From NCBI RefSeq assembly GCF_003096415.1, contig NZ_QEKH01000006.1:62001-126000 (forward strand): DNA of 64,000 nt, read 5' to 3'. The notes beneath the pieces were generated by a model that worked only from the letters and a program-made list of their open reading frames with translations, did no database searches and was not told the DNA's origin. The stretch comes from Victivallis vadensis. Lineage in GTDB: Bacteria > Verrucomicrobiota > Lentisphaeria > Victivallales > Victivallaceae. The translations under genes were made by a program, and so were the position numbers. Of the stretch, positions 9,396-19,520 are shown one piece after another (position 1 is the first letter of the stretch; every line of letters begins with the position of its first letter).

Positions 9396-10535
9396 ATGCC
9401 GAAGAAAACCCCTTACATCCTGTGTGCGTTCAAGCAGCCGAACGACCAGTTGCTGCAGCCGATCTACGCTTTCGGTCAGCGGCAGGGCTGGCTGATCGAA
9501 TTGTGTACGGAGACATTGCCGCAGAGCTGGCAAGGGGACGGAGTGATTTCCGACTACCTGACGCTGGAGGAACTGGCGGCGCTCCGTGATATCGGGAAGA
9601 TTCCGGTGGTGTCGCGGATTCTGCCGCCGGGCGGCAATGTGCGTTCGGTGTTGAGCGACACCCGGGCGGTGGCGAGAGTGGCGGTGGATTTTTTCGCCGG
9701 ACAGGGGTTCCGGGTTTTCGCGTCGGTTTCCGCCCGGGATTTTCCGGGGGAGGTCTGCGGCATCCCGGTCTCTCCGGGCCGGGCGCTGCTGGAGCTGACC
9801 CGGGAGCGCGGGTTGGAGTATCACGCGCACTATTGCGCTCCGGTGGAGGGAAATCCGCCGGCCTACCCGGAAATGGTGGCCGGAATCCGGGAGTTCCTGC
9901 GGAATTTGCCGAAACCGGCGGCGTTGACTTTAACCTCGGTATGGGTGGTGGCGCCGGTCTGGCGGGCGGTGGAGGAGCTGGAACTGCGGGTGCCGGAGGA
10001 GATCGCGATTCTGTGCAATTCCCAGCGCCCGTTGTACACCTGCTATACTCCGGTGCCGCTCTCCGGCATCAGCGGCGAACACGGCACAGTCGGGCTGAAA
10101 CTCGCTGAAACCATGCAGAAAATGCTGGACGGCGATGACGTGCCGCTTGAGCCGGAGGTGGTTTCGCCGAGCGCGGTGATCCGCCGGGCCAGTACCGACA
10201 TCATCGCGGTCCCCCACCTGAAGCTGGCCACCGCGATCCGTTTCCTGATCCAGAACTGCGGCACTTCGGTCGGCATCGGCGAAGCCGCCCGGTACGCGGG
10301 GCTGTCGCAGTCGATGCTGAACCGGCTGTTCCGCCGGTACCTCGGCCGGACCGCCGCCGGATTTCTGCAGCAGCTCAGGATCGACCGGATGAAGAACCTG
10401 CTGGACAGCACCGGACTTTCGTTATCGGAGATCGCGGCGCAGACCGGTTACTCCTCGCCGGTTTCGTTGTCGCTGGCTTTCCGCCGGGCGACCGGGATGC
10501 AGCCGGGAGCCTATCGCGAGCTTCGCCGCGGCTGA
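9396..10535 (+). CDS. XylR-like AraC-family regulator with periplasmic-binding-protein-type sensor domain
   Basis: 379 residues. The N-terminal two thirds resemble LacI/XylR sugar-sensing domains (VISDYLTLEELAAL; alternating alpha/beta, EEIAILCNSQRP). The last ~100 residues form an AraC double helix-turn-helix: IGEAARYAGLSQSMLNRLFRR, then LSEIAAQTGYSSPVSLSLAFRRATG. This architecture binds a sugar and activates an adjacent catabolic operon. It diverges from cassette A, its likely target. The 3' end overlaps the convergent inositol monophosphatase gene by 25 bp. The family call is secure; the ligand is unknown. Confidence 0.92.
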   Translation: MPKKTPYILCAFKQPNDQLLQPIYAFGQRQGWLIELCTETLPQSWQGDGVISDYLTLEELAALRDIGKIPVVSRILPPGGNVRSVLSDTRAVARVAVDFFAGQGFRVFASVSARDFPGEVCGIPVSPGRALLELTRERGLEYHAHYCAPVEGNPPAYPEMVAGIREFLRNLPKPAALTLTSVWVVAPVWRAVEELELRVPEEIAILCNSQRPLYTCYTPVPLSGISGEHGTVGLKLAETMQKMLDGDDVPLEPEVVSPSAVIRRASTDIIAVPHLKLATAIRFLIQNCGTSVGIGEAARYAGLSQSMLNRLFRRYLGRTAAGFLQQLRIDRMKNLLDSTGLSLSEIAAQTGYSSPVSLSLAFRRATGMQPGAYRELRRG

Positions 10536-11308
10536 GATCGCTTTTCCGGGAAACAGCCGAGCAGCGCCGGGTGAAGCGTTCCATTGGTGGCGATGAATCC
10601 GTTGGCGGGCCAGTCGCCGCCGCCTCCGATGTCCGTGACCCTGCCTCCGGCCTCTTCGAGAATCAGCACCCCCGCGGCGATGTCGTAGGGTTGGAGCGCG
10701 AACTCCCAGTAGCCGTCGAAACGGCCCGCCGCGACGTTGCACAGATCGAGCGCGGCGGAGCCGCAGCGCCGGATGTCCTGCACCCGGCGGGTGATCTCCG
10801 GCAGGTAATCGAAGTTGTCGGGCCGCATCCGGGCGCGGACGCAGCCGAATCCGGTCGCCAGCAGCGCGCGTGAGAGTTCGCCGGTCGCCGAAACGCGGAG
10901 CCGCCCGCCGTTCAGGAACGCCCCCTTTCCGGCTTCCGCATGGAAAAGTTCGCCCAGCTCCGGCGCGCAGACCGCCCCGGCGACGGTTCGCCCGCGGTAC
11001 TGCAATGCGATCGACACCGAGTAGTACGGAAAGCCGTGCACGAAACTGGTCGTGCCGTCGATCGGGTCGATGATCCAGCAATACTCCGCCGGATCGCCGG
11101 AGCGGCCCGTCTCCTCGCCGAAAATGCCGTGGCCGGGGTGACGGCGGCGGATTTCCGCGCAGATGAACTCCTCGACCCGGCGGTCGACCGCCGTGACCAG
11201 ATCGGCGGAGCTGCGCTTGGTATGGATTTCCGCCTCCGATAGTGTCCGGCGTCCCTCCGCCGCCAGCTTTCCGGCGGCGGAGGCCAGTTCTCTGATGAAG
11301 TCGATCAT
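10511..11308 (-). CDS. suhB: Inositol-1-monophosphatase family phosphatase
   Basis: 265 residues with the full metal-binding set of the family: GEET (Glu65/66), DPIDGTTSF (Asp81, Asp84), and a distal DIAAG (Asp209; the usual preceding Trp is Tyr-Asp here). It hydrolyses myo-inositol phosphates or related sugar phosphates using Mg2+. The ATG is 2 nt after the stop of the upstream GH39/GH5-like gene, so the two are translationally coupled and it is the last gene of cassette B. That position suggests it may process a phosphorylated product of the cassette rather than serve only housekeeping. The symbol is by family; paralogues exist in many genomes. Confidence 0.93.
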   Translation of the reverse strand: MIDFIRELASAAGKLAAEGRRTLSEAEIHTKRSSADLVTAVDRRVEEFICAEIRRRHPGHGIFGEETGRSGDPAEYCWIIDPIDGTTSFVHGFPYYSVSIALQYRGRTVAGAVCAPELGELFHAEAGKGAFLNGGRLRVSATGELSRALLATGFGCVRARMRPDNFDYLPEITRRVQDIRRCGSAALDLCNVAAGRFDGYWEFALQPYDIAAGVLILEEAGGRVTDIGGGGDWPANGFIATNGTLHPALLGCFPEKRSQPRRSSR

Positions 11309-11310
11309 GG

Positions 11311-13740
11311 TCAGCGCCGGTAGAAAATCCGAACGTTGCGCACACTGACCGCAATCTCGTCCTCCAGCGCGTTCACGCCGAGCCGGAGTTTCACGATTTT
11401 GCCGGTGTCGAGATCGGATGGGAATGCGATGAAGTGTTCTTTGTACTCTCCGGCGGGCCGGTCGGTCTTGAGGTAGACGTCTTTTCCCGCCTGCGGCACC
11501 GCCATCAGCAGCATCTGCTGCACGGCGGCGGGCTTGGAGACCTTCGCCTCGAAGGCGACGCCGAGCGCCCCGGCCAGCGACTCCTGCGGCAGCTGCAGCG
11601 TGTATTCCGGGTAGCTCCAGCGGTTGGCTCCGGCGGGAAAGCGGGTGGTGAAGCGGATCGCCTGTTCGGAGGCGTCATGTTCGATCGTGACGGTTCCGGC
11701 GGAGTTCCTCCGCCAGTTGGCGGGGTCGAGCAGTTGCGGCATTTCGATCTTCCGGCCCGAACTGTTCATCTCGGTGACGCTGCGGCAGGGGATCGCCAGC
11801 GGGGTCGCCCTGCGTCCGTTGAAAACGCCGTCGATCCGCAGTTTGCCTTTGAATTCCCGGTCGAGTTCCGGGGTGAAGGCGAGTTCGAGTTCGGTTTTGC
11901 CGAAGGGAGGGAGTGTGACGCCTGCCGGGATTCCGGTGACGGAACCGCCGGAGGCGGCGAGCGTCCCGCGCTTTTCCCGGTCCGACAGGTTCCAGACCTG
12001 CAGCCGGAACCGGGCGGGCGTTTTCTTCACATCCGCGCAGTCCTTGCCGACTGCAATTTGGAAATCGCCGGAGAGTTCGGCGCGGAAGATCACGGTTTTG
12101 TCGAACGCACTCTCCCGGTCGGGGCGCAGCACGGCCTGCGGCGCATGGAACGGGAGGTCCGCCCTGAGCGCATCAACCCCCGTCAGAAAAGCCGGATAGC
12201 GCGTCGCCGGAATACGTCCGGCCTCCGCCGTGAACGGCGTGCCGACCAGATCGACGCCCCGGATATCGCCGGAGAGCGGCAGCGCGAAGGTGCGCGCTTT
12301 GAGATCGGCGTTGGAGAGGCCCGGGCGCGGCTTGTCGGTGTCCAGCTCGGAGATGCACCAGTAGGCCAGAACCTTGCCGCCCTCTTTCCGGCGGTACAGG
12401 AAACCTTTCAGGCCGTCTCCGAGCCTGACCTCCCCTTCGGGCGCGGCGTTGCCGAGCTGGTCGACCAGCGTCGCGAAGGCGGCATAGCCGGGTTTCACCG
12501 TGAAATCCCGCCGCATCAGTCCCCAGTCCTTGTTGCCGCCGGTTTCGTTGTAGGGGGGCAGCACGAAAAAGAAATCGCGCGCGACGCCGAGCGACTGCAT
12601 CGTGACCATCATCTTGGGCAGGTATTCGGCGATCAGCAGCTCCTGTTCGGGAGAGTGGGCTTTGAGGCCGGGAATATAGCTGCCGGTGCGTCCGGCCCCC
12701 TCCATGTTGGAGCCGTTCTCGGTGAACCAGACCGGACGGTCGGCGATATTATGGCGTTTCAGGTGGTCGCGCACGCTGCGGAGCGCCTCGGGAAATTCGC
12801 AGATGGGGCGGTAGGTATGGACATTGAAGATATCGAAGTATTCGCCCGCGCCGTTTTCCATGACCACATCGGCGTAGGGCAGCAGCGGCGTAAGCGCGTA
12901 GCCGCCGATTGCGACCGGCAGCTTCGGATCGGCGGACTTGAAACCGAGGGAGGCGGCTTTCAGCGCCGCCGCGTAATCCCAGGCGGCTTCGAGGGAAAAG
13001 CCGATGTCCTGCTCGTTCCAGAACTCCCAGACGGTCATCTTACCCCGGAAATGTTCCGCCGCCTTTTGGGCGAACCGATAGGTCGCGGCGAGGTCGACGG
13101 GGAGTTTGCCCTCCTTGCGCCTGACCCACTCCGGGGCGTGATGGTACATGCCGAGAACCTGGATGCCGCGCTCGGCGAGCAGGTCGGCGTTGGTCTGGTA
13201 CTGCAGCCAGTCGTACTTGCCGGGAACAGCTTCCACTTCGGCCCAGTTCAGCCGTTCGCGCACCATCCGGAGCCCGGCGCGGCGGGCGGTTTCTGAGACG
13301 ACTTCAAACGGCTTGTCCGGCTGCCGGGGATTCCCCGCATCGGGCCGGGCGAGCCAGCTTTGCGCGGAATCCATCGCGAAGAACTGCTCCGGGTTATTCT
13401 CCCGTCCGGCGGGATCGGGCACGACCGCGAAACCGCGGCTCCCGGCGCCGCCGGAAAGTTCCAGTTTGTAGTAGCCGTTCGGCAGCGGGGCCAGCAACAG
13501 CTTTTTGCGGCCGTCTTCCGGCCAGTCGCCCTGCCGGATGAGCCGGTTCCGCCAGTCGCGCAGTTGCCACTTGCCGGGAGAACGTTCCGGCTGCGTCCAC
13601 CGGAACGCGAGTTGTTCCCCCTGCAGGAACGCGGCCCCCGGCGCTGAGGCCGTCACGGCGGCGGCAGTGTCGAACTCCGGCGCCGCGGCCGCCGCAAGGC
13701 AGAGGAACCCGCCCAGTATGGTTGAGATGGCTGTTTTCAT
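11311..13740 (-). CDS. Secreted clan GH-A glycosidase (GH39/GH5-like) with C-terminal carbohydrate-binding-like domains
   Basis: 809 residues with a signal peptide (MKTAISTILGGFLCLAAAAA). A small N-terminal beta domain (to ~110) precedes a TIM barrel with the acid/base candidate Glu243 in EFWNEQD and the nucleophile candidate Glu341 in VWFTENG; LNWAEVEAVPGKYDW near 164-178 is the typical strand-2 region. The last ~350 residues look like beta-sandwich modules. The ATG at 13740 was chosen for its clear signal peptide; the open frame continues upstream antisense to nothing meaningful and overlaps the pseudopilin gene. It lies between that pseudopilin (5 bp gap) and suhB. GH39 beta-xylosidase-like activity is a guess. 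Confidence 0.86.
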   Translation of the reverse strand: MKTAISTILGGFLCLAAAAAPEFDTAAAVTASAPGAAFLQGEQLAFRWTQPERSPGKWQLRDWRNRLIRQGDWPEDGRKKLLLAPLPNGYYKLELSGGAGSRGFAVVPDPAGRENNPEQFFAMDSAQSWLARPDAGNPRQPDKPFEVVSETARRAGLRMVRERLNWAEVEAVPGKYDWLQYQTNADLLAERGIQVLGMYHHAPEWVRRKEGKLPVDLAATYRFAQKAAEHFRGKMTVWEFWNEQDIGFSLEAAWDYAAALKAASLGFKSADPKLPVAIGGYALTPLLPYADVVMENGAGEYFDIFNVHTYRPICEFPEALRSVRDHLKRHNIADRPVWFTENGSNMEGAGRTGSYIPGLKAHSPEQELLIAEYLPKMMVTMQSLGVARDFFFVLPPYNETGGNKDWGLMRRDFTVKPGYAAFATLVDQLGNAAPEGEVRLGDGLKGFLYRRKEGGKVLAYWCISELDTDKPRPGLSNADLKARTFALPLSGDIRGVDLVGTPFTAEAGRIPATRYPAFLTGVDALRADLPFHAPQAVLRPDRESAFDKTVIFRAELSGDFQIAVGKDCADVKKTPARFRLQVWNLSDREKRGTLAASGGSVTGIPAGVTLPPFGKTELELAFTPELDREFKGKLRIDGVFNGRRATPLAIPCRSVTEMNSSGRKIEMPQLLDPANWRRNSAGTVTIEHDASEQAIRFTTRFPAGANRWSYPEYTLQLPQESLAGALGVAFEAKVSKPAAVQQMLLMAVPQAGKDVYLKTDRPAGEYKEHFIAFPSDLDTGKIVKLRLGVNALEDEIAVSVRNVRIFYRR

Positions 13741-13745
13741 ATTCG

Positions 13746-14450
13746 TCACAGGTTCTGCAGGATTCCGTTGTGGAAGATCGCCTTGGAAAAGCCCATCTCC
13801 TTGAGTTCGCTTCTGCCCTGCGAGGCGACGTGCCCGTCGAAGAAGCTCATGTTGAGCCGCCCGTTGTGAACCGGGGCGATATTGCCGGGAGCGGTGTTCC
13901 ACTCCGGCGCGTACTGGCTGATCGCGGTGCCGCCGTAGGTGGGATCGGTGAAGATTCCCATCGTGTCGGCGTGCATGAACACCTCCGAGGGGCGCTTCAT
14001 GCGCGGAACCGCGTACAGAATGTAGTTCGTGCCGGTGACGCCGAAGCCGAAATCCCCCCACGTTTCCTTCTTCTTGTCGTAGAAGGTCGCGGTGTCGGGC
14101 GCGTTGTAGCGGTACAGCCCGTAGGTGGTGAAGCCGTTGAAACCCGCGGTCTTGCGGGGAACGCTCGGACAGTTGAAGATCACGCTTTTGGTCGCGTAGC
14201 CGCCCTCGATCAGCACCGACGACCACGGGGTTTCGCCGCCGGTGGCGGGAGCGCGGAACGCGACGGTCTGCCGGTTGTCGTCGGCGTAGAACAGCGAGGA
14301 TTTATAGACCTGATTGAGACGGGCGACGCAGCTTGCGGAACGCGCCTTTTCCCGCGCCTGATTCAGTGCGGGCAGCAGCATCGAGGCGAGGATCGCAATA
14401 ATGGCAATCACGACCAGCAGTTCGATAAGGGTAAATTCAGCTCTCTTCAT
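13746..14450 (-). CDS. Pseudopilin-like protein with H-X9-DG motif (cassette B)
   Basis: 234 residues. The leader is only five residues (MKRAE), so prepilin cleavage would have to occur after Glu, not Gly. It is followed by [19 protein letters not shown] and [13 protein letters not shown]. The C-terminus has a canonical H-X9-DG element ([12 protein letters not shown]). It starts 7 nt after the stop of the GntR gene and ends 5 nt before the GH39/GH5-like gene, so it is embedded in the operon. Probable export is through a type II-like or type IV pilus-like machine that is not encoded in this window. Confidence 0.91.
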   Translation of the reverse strand: MKRAEFTLIELLVVIAIIAILASMLLPALNQAREKARSASCVARLNQVYKSSLFYADDNRQTVAFRAPATGGETPWSSVLIEGGYATKSVIFNCPSVPRKTAGFNGFTTYGLYRYNAPDTATFYDKKKETWGDFGFGVTGTNYILYAVPRMKRPSEVFMHADTMGIFTDPTYGGTAISQYAPEWNTAPGNIAPVHNGRLNMSFFDGHVASQGRSELKEMGFSKAIFHNGILQNL

Positions 14451-14457
14451 GACTCGG

Positions 14458-15567
14458 TTACCTTTCCTGTTTGGGATTCGCCGGAGCGAATGAGTTTCCT
14501 TCGTGAAATTGCACGGCGGTCTGCACCGCGACGGGTAGAGCGTGCGGATTCAGGAGCCGCCAGTTGACCAGTTCGAGCGTCTTATACGCCTGATCGCGCA
14601 GCAGGACTGAAAACGCGGTGGGGCGGGGATAGTAGTAGTCCGCCTCCAGCCGGTCGCCGAACGCCAGCACCGAAACATCCTCCGGCACCCGCAGCCCGAT
14701 CTGCCGGAGTCCCGTCGTGACCGCCAGATAGAAGCTCATCGGGCAGATGATCGCGGTGTAACCGGCCAGCTCCGCACGCCGTTCTTCAAACGCGCGGCAG
14801 ATCAGGGGATGGGGCTGCCGGTAGAGCGGCACCTCGAACGCCATCAGGGCGGTGTTGTATTCGACCTGCGGGTATTTGCGGCGGAAAATCTCCTGGAAGC
14901 CTGTCATGTTGGAGTGGATCGTGACCGGCTCCCCGCCGTGCCGGGTCACCTGGTCCACCAGCAGAATCCGGCGGTGTCCCAGTTCGTACAACCGGTCGCA
15001 GGGAAGTTCCATCTGCCGGTCCTGCACGTAATAAACCGAATCGCGGCCGATCTCCCGGGCGCTGCCCTTGTTCACGACGACCGGCTTGGTCGAGGCGCGG
15101 AACTTCTCCCGCAGGAAAGCGGGCATCGCGGCCAGCTCCTGAATCACGGTCAGCACCAGCGCGTCGCAGTTCATCCAGAGGTCGTACACGGAACCGTCCT
15201 CCCAGCTGCGCACGTAGATCACCTTGAGCAGCCAGCTGTTCTCCTCGCAGGCCTGCGAATAGTGCATTACCGTGTCGAGGTTTTCGGGAGCGCCCCAGGC
15301 GGGCAGCACCAGTCCGAGAATCTTCTGCACTTTCTGTTCCGGAATCTCGTTGCGCACGAACGTGCCGCTGCCCTTGACCCGTTCGAGCAGCCCTTCGTCC
15401 ACCAGCGCGCCGACCGCCTTGCGCATGGTCATATAGCTGACGCCGAGCCGGCCGGCCAGTTCCTGTTCGGGAGGCAGGGTGGCGCCCCTGGCGAAGTTGC
15501 CGATCCGGATCTCCTTCGCGAGCCACTCGCGGGCATGGTCCGCTTTGGTCAACCGCAGTTTGTCCAT
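14458..15567 (-). CDS. GntR-family repressor with LacI-type ligand-binding domain (cassette B)
   Basis: 369 residues. Residues 1-70 are a GntR winged helix ([20 protein letters not shown], then the wing GSGTFVRNE). The remainder is a periplasmic-binding-protein-like sensor ([10 protein letters not shown]..., [12 protein letters not shown]), as in AraR-type regulators. It is the first gene of cassette B, transcribed from a consensus promoter overlapped by an inverted repeat at 15596-15614, which points to autoregulation and control of the whole operon. The ligand is probably the sugar released by the downstream glycosidase. Confidence 0.93.
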   Translation of the reverse strand: MDKLRLTKADHAREWLAKEIRIGNFARGATLPPEQELAGRLGVSYMTMRKAVGALVDEGLLERVKGSGTFVRNEIPEQKVQKILGLVLPAWGAPENLDTVMHYSQACEENSWLLKVIYVRSWEDGSVYDLWMNCDALVLTVIQELAAMPAFLREKFRASTKPVVVNKGSAREIGRDSVYYVQDRQMELPCDRLYELGHRRILLVDQVTRHGGEPVTIHSNMTGFQEIFRRKYPQVEYNTALMAFEVPLYRQPHPLICRAFEERRAELAGYTAIICPMSFYLAVTTGLRQIGLRVPEDVSVLAFGDRLEADYYYPRPTAFSVLLRDQAYKTLELVNWRLLNPHALPVAVQTAVQFHEGNSFAPANPKQER

Positions 15568-15595
15568 CGGAAAAACTCTTTCTGTTGGAAATGCT

Positions 15596-15642
15596 TTATA
15601 GAACTTGTCTATAATTATAGTGCATTTCTATAAAAATGTCAA
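15596..15642 (-). promoter_or_regulatory. Consensus promoter and inverted-repeat operator for cassette B
   Basis: Minus strand TTGACA (15637-15642), a 17 bp spacer and TATAAT (15614-15619) match the sigma-70 consensus exactly. Immediately downstream TTATAGA-ACTTG-TCTATAA (15596-15614) is a perfect 7 bp inverted repeat spanning the transcription start, and CTATAATTATAG overlaps the -10. Such placement fits repression by the GntR protein encoded next. Confidence 0.8.
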
Positions 15643-15780
15643 TAGGCAATTGCAACAAATCGTGAATTTTTAACGAAAGCGAAACATAGACCGCTTCGCC
15701 GGAGGGAGCGAAAAAGAGTGGAACGAATGGCCGGGAAACTGTTTTTCCGCAAATTTCTCTTGTTTTTTTCGGGACAAGTG

Positions 15781-15809
15781 TTGACTTCCCGGCCGAAATG
15801 TTATATAAT
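15781..15809 (+). promoter_or_regulatory. Sigma-70 promoter for cassette C
   Basis: TTGACT (15781-15786), a 17 bp spacer and TATAAT (15804-15809) lie about 40 bp before the GntR start of cassette C. The divergent cassette B promoter is about 140 bp away. The intervening sequence (15643-15780) shows no gene. Confidence 0.75.
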
Positions 15810-15847
15810 ATAAATGAAATACACGAATACACAATGCGGGAATGGCG

Positions 15848-16942
15848 ATGAATCAGAAACTTCCGGAACAAGTCGACTCCGAAACGGTATATCAATATGT
15901 GGCCCGGCAGTTGCGGGATATGCTGGGCAGCGGGGAGATTCCGGTCGGCCAGCAGCTGCCCACCTATCGGGAGCTGGCGAAGCGGTTTCAGGTAAGTTTG
16001 AGCGTGATCCAGCGGGCGATGCGCCAGCTGAAGGCGGAGGCAGTCGTCTCCATCGCCCACGGGCAGGGGGTGAAGGCGGTCAGAATCGACGAGGAGTCGC
16101 GCATCCTGCCGAAGTTCGCGCTGATCCATCCGTACCGGATGCACGGTTTCGGAATCACGCTGGCGACACTGTTCAATCAGGTTTTTGAATCCCGCCAGCA
16201 GAAGTGCATGGCGATCTTGCGCTCCTCGCAGGGGGATTGCGCGCTGGAGCGCAAGCTGGCGACGAGCCTGTACCGCAACGGCGTGAACGGCCTGATCGTG
16301 TCTCCGGTGAATCCCGCTGAAAACCGGGAATTCTTCGAATCGCTCGCCAGAGAGATTCCGGTGGTGCTGATCGATCAGGTGTTCGAGGGGACGGCATTGC
16401 CGGCGGTGCTGCTGGATTACGCCTCCGCCGGCGGCGAAATCGGCGGCTACCTGCAGCGGCGGAAGTGCCGCAACGTGCTCGCCGTATGCAATGTTTCGGA
16501 CAACGCCAGCTTGCGGGAATTGAACCGGGAATTGAGCGCGAGTATTGCGGCCCATACCTTCCGGCTGCCGCTTTTCGAGGCGGAAAAGCAGATGGAGAAA
16601 GGGGATTACACCCTGTTCGACCGGATTCAGGTGCAACTGATCGAACACATGGCGGCGAACGAATATGATGCGGTGTTCTGCCCGTTCGACTTTCCGCTGG
16701 AGTGGCTGCTGTTCGACGGCTTTCCGGCGGAACTGCGCCGCAAGGTCCGGCTGGTCACATTGCACGGGGTGTTTCCGGGGGTGCACAGCCGGGAATACTG
16801 CCGTGCCGGAATCGTCTCATGGGTGGCCCCCCATGATCAGCTGATCAGGACGGCGGTGACCCGCCTTGAAAAATGGCACTCCAAGAAGCACGCCCCCGTC
16901 GGGGTCAAAAAGATCAGACTGGTGTTTGAAGATCAACCATGA
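15848..16942 (+). CDS. GntR-family regulator with sugar-binding-like C-terminal domain (cassette C)
   Basis: 364 residues from ATG 15848 (GGGA lies 6-7 nt upstream; ATG 15842 is also possible). Residues ~10-75 form a GntR winged helix ([25 protein letters not shown]). The rest resembles a LacI-type periplasmic-binding fold ([20 protein letters not shown]). It is the first gene of rightward cassette C and is followed within 14 nt by the pseudopilin. It is probably an autoregulated repressor for the acetylxylan-esterase/GH5/deacetylase operon. Divergent from the similar regulator of cassette B, but the two differ in sequence. Confidence 0.91.
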   Translation: MNQKLPEQVDSETVYQYVARQLRDMLGSGEIPVGQQLPTYRELAKRFQVSLSVIQRAMRQLKAEAVVSIAHGQGVKAVRIDEESRILPKFALIHPYRMHGFGITLATLFNQVFESRQQKCMAILRSSQGDCALERKLATSLYRNGVNGLIVSPVNPAENREFFESLAREIPVVLIDQVFEGTALPAVLLDYASAGGEIGGYLQRRKCRNVLAVCNVSDNASLRELNRELSASIAAHTFRLPLFEAEKQMEKGDYTLFDRIQVQLIEHMAANEYDAVFCPFDFPLEWLLFDGFPAELRRKVRLVTLHGVFPGVHSREYCRAGIVSWVAPHDQLIRTAVTRLEKWHSKKHAPVGVKKIRLVFEDQP

Positions 16943-16956
16943 GCAAGGAGAATAAA

Positions 16957-17772
16957 ATGAGATTGAATGACAACGGTTTCAAAATCAAAGCGATGATTTC
17001 CGGATTGAACAGGCGCTCCATGCCGTATCGTCATATGTTCCCGGTGAATATAAAATTCACGCTGATTGAGCTTTTGGTAGTGATTGCTATCATTGCCATT
17101 CTTGCTGCCATGCTGCTGCCCGCGCTGAACAAGGCGCGCGACAAGGCCAGGACTGCCGTCTGCATCAACAATCTCAAACAGCTGGGGGTGGGATTCACGC
17201 AATATTTCGGCGACAACGACGATCTCCTGCCGCCGTTGGATACCGCCAGCGCCAACAATCCGCCGAGCTGGACCTGTTACCTGATGGGGCCTAATCCGAG
17301 TTCTCCTGCCGCGCCGTGGACCAGCGGTTATCAATTTACGGGCGGAAGATATGTCACGAACAGTCTGCTGCGTTGCCCGGCACAGACCGGGACGTTCGAC
17401 ATGATCGGCGTCGCCGCTCAATGCTGGTGGATGAATGCGCCGCATTATGCGGTGCTGTCAACTGTTTTCCAGCGCGACACCGGCAGCCGGATGAAGCTTT
17501 CCCGGATCAAACAACTCGGGGAAAAATTTCTGCTGGTTGACATTCAGGCGGTCAACAGCGATCTTTCGTTCGCAGAAAGAGGCGGATTGCGCTGGCGTCC
17601 CGACATGGGACCGGGACCGGACTGGCCGACGGTTTCTCCACGGCATGGCGGTGCAGTCAACGTGCTGTATTTCGGCGGTAATGTGACGGCGCATCCGACC
17701 GGAAGTGCCGCTCCGTGGAAGTGTGATCCGTTTCAGACGACATCCGATGACGGCATTCATTGGAAAAATTGA
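16957..17772 (+). CDS. Pseudopilin-like protein, degenerate H-X9-G motif (cassette C)
   Basis: 271 residues from ATG 16957, which has AAGGAG at 16945-16950; an ATG at 16939 overlapping the previous stop would add six residues. A leader of about 33 residues ends in Lys, then [19 protein letters not shown] and [13 protein letters not shown]. At the C-terminus the His-X9 element ends in GG instead of DG ([12 protein letters not shown]). It lies between the GntR regulator and the esterase gene, with 20 bp to the esterase start. The long basic leader is unlike the short one of the cassette B protein. Confidence 0.9.
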   Translation: MRLNDNGFKIKAMISGLNRRSMPYRHMFPVNIKFTLIELLVVIAIIAILAAMLLPALNKARDKARTAVCINNLKQLGVGFTQYFGDNDDLLPPLDTASANNPPSWTCYLMGPNPSSPAAPWTSGYQFTGGRYVTNSLLRCPAQTGTFDMIGVAAQCWWMNAPHYAVLSTVFQRDTGSRMKLSRIKQLGEKFLLVDIQAVNSDLSFAERGGLRWRPDMGPGPDWPTVSPRHGGAVNVLYFGGNVTAHPTGSAAPWKCDPFQTTSDDGIHWKN

Positions 17773-17792
17773 ACAGGAAAAGGAGTGAAAAA

Positions 17793-19520
17793 GTGAAAGC
17801 AGTCTTTAGGTTGGTATGCGCTGCTTGCTGCTGGACGGCGATTATGGTCGCCGCAGAACCGGTCGCTGTCAGACTTGACGCGCCGGAAGTACGGCGGCAG
17901 TTGAACAATACAACACGGAAATTGACGGAAACGGGGGAACTGGTGTTTCAACATGCCGCACCCGCGAAGAGCTGGATCGGCATTCCGATTGATCCGGCCC
18001 TGATTGCGGGCCGGGAACTGTTCTTTTCCGTGAAAGTCGGTGCGGAGGGACTTCCGACACCCGTGGCGAATGGGAACGGCATTATGGTTCAGCTTCATTA
18101 TACCAAGACGGACGGCGGGGAGCAGTTTCTGCGTCTGAATGTGCCGAATGCGAATTCTCCCCTGACGCGCCATTCGCTCAAGGTGTGTTTTCCGGAGGGA
18201 GTGAAAAAGGCGGGACTCGATCTGGCGCTGCTCAATGTTTCCGGAACCGTCCGTTTCTGCGAGCCGATGTTTCGGGATGCCCTGCCGGTGAAGGATTTCA
18301 GCAGGTTCACCGTTGCCGGAGCCACCGATCGTGAAGAGGCGCTTTACCGGGAGAATGAACCCATGAAGTTCCGTTTTCAGGCGCTCAACGACGGCAAACC
18401 GGTTGAAGCTCGCCTCCGTCTTGTGCGGGCAGGGGATGACGGCAAAGAGGAGAGTCGGATCATCGAAGTCGCACCCGACCGGCCCCTGGAATATGTCACA
18501 TCGCTGGATCGTCCCGGATATGTCATGGTGCGCGCCATGCTGTTGGATGAGAACGGCGAACCGGTCAGGCGGGTGCCGCGTCCCGGTGCCGGAGCCCGGC
18601 CGGTCCAGTATGGGCTGGCGGCCGGAGTCGCTCCGGAGAAACTTCGGCAGGGAGTGCCGGAACCGGAGGATTTCGATGCTTTCTGGCAGGAGGAAATACG
18701 GAAACTGGCGGCTGTGCCGTTGAAGGTGCTTGAGAAAAAAGCGGTGGAATCCGATGACGCGGTCGATGTTTTCGACGTAAAGCTCTCCTGTGCGGGCGAC
18801 CGGCCGGTCTCCGGTTATCTCACGGTGCCGAAGGCGGCGAAGGAAGGGAAAAAATTTCCGTTGCGGCTGCGGTTCGACGGATATTCGGTACAGAGCGCCC
18901 CGCTTTATCGCGACAGTGGATATATCACTTTTTCCGTCAACCCGCACGGAATCGAAAACGGACGCGAGGCGGCTTATTATCGGGAGCTTCAACACAGCGT
19001 TCTGGCCGGATACGGTTTCCGCAACGAGGAAAATCAGTCGCCGTTGACCACCTATTTTCACGGAATGATCCTGCGTGGGCTGCGGGCGGCGGAATTTATT
19101 AAAACCCTGCCGGAGTGGGACGGGAAGAAACTGGAAATCATCGGCGGCAGTCAGGGAGCGTTTCAATCGGTAGCCGTTGCCGGATTGACCGGCGGCGTCA
19201 CCGGCTGTTCGATCCAGATTCCGTGGTTCTGCGATCTCGGCGGAATCAAGGTCGGGCGGGTACGTGGCTGGCGTCCCGATCCCGCTCCGGGACTTCTCTA
19301 CTACGACACGGTGAATTTTGCCGGGCGCGTCAGGTGTCCGGTACGAATTGACGCCGGACTTTCCGACTGGGTCTGTCCGCCTTCCGGAGTCCGGGTGCTT
19401 TACAACAACCTCAGATGCGACAAAGAACTGATTTTCCGGCAGGGGCTTGATCACGCGGTTTATTTCGGCTATGACCGGAATGCGACGCCGCGCGTCATCG
19501 CGAAGGAGGCCGGAAAATGA
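17793..19520 (+). CDS. Secreted acetylxylan esterase (AXE1/cephalosporin-C deacetylase-like alpha/beta hydrolase)
   Basis: 575 residues starting at GTG 17793, chosen because AGGAG is 7 nt upstream and a signal peptide follows (VKAVFRLVCAACCW...). An N-terminal beta domain (~25-270) precedes an alpha/beta-hydrolase. The nucleophile is Ser453 in IIGGSQGA, the likely acid is the Asp in DAGLSDWVCPP, and the His is His554 in LDHAVYF. AXE1 enzymes remove acetyl groups from xylan or xylo-oligosaccharides. The GH5 gene starts inside its stop codon (ATGA overlap), so the two are translationally coupled, which fits joint degradation of an acetylated polysaccharide. Confidence 0.88.
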   Translation: MKAVFRLVCAACCWTAIMVAAEPVAVRLDAPEVRRQLNNTTRKLTETGELVFQHAAPAKSWIGIPIDPALIAGRELFFSVKVGAEGLPTPVANGNGIMVQLHYTKTDGGEQFLRLNVPNANSPLTRHSLKVCFPEGVKKAGLDLALLNVSGTVRFCEPMFRDALPVKDFSRFTVAGATDREEALYRENEPMKFRFQALNDGKPVEARLRLVRAGDDGKEESRIIEVAPDRPLEYVTSLDRPGYVMVRAMLLDENGEPVRRVPRPGAGARPVQYGLAAGVAPEKLRQGVPEPEDFDAFWQEEIRKLAAVPLKVLEKKAVESDDAVDVFDVKLSCAGDRPVSGYLTVPKAAKEGKKFPLRLRFDGYSVQSAPLYRDSGYITFSVNPHGIENGREAAYYRELQHSVLAGYGFRNEENQSPLTTYFHGMILRGLRAAEFIKTLPEWDGKKLEIIGGSQGAFQSVAVAGLTGGVTGCSIQIPWFCDLGGIKVGRVRGWRPDPAPGLLYYDTVNFAGRVRCPVRIDAGLSDWVCPPSGVRVLYNNLRCDKELIFRQGLDHAVYFGYDRNATPRVIAKEAGK

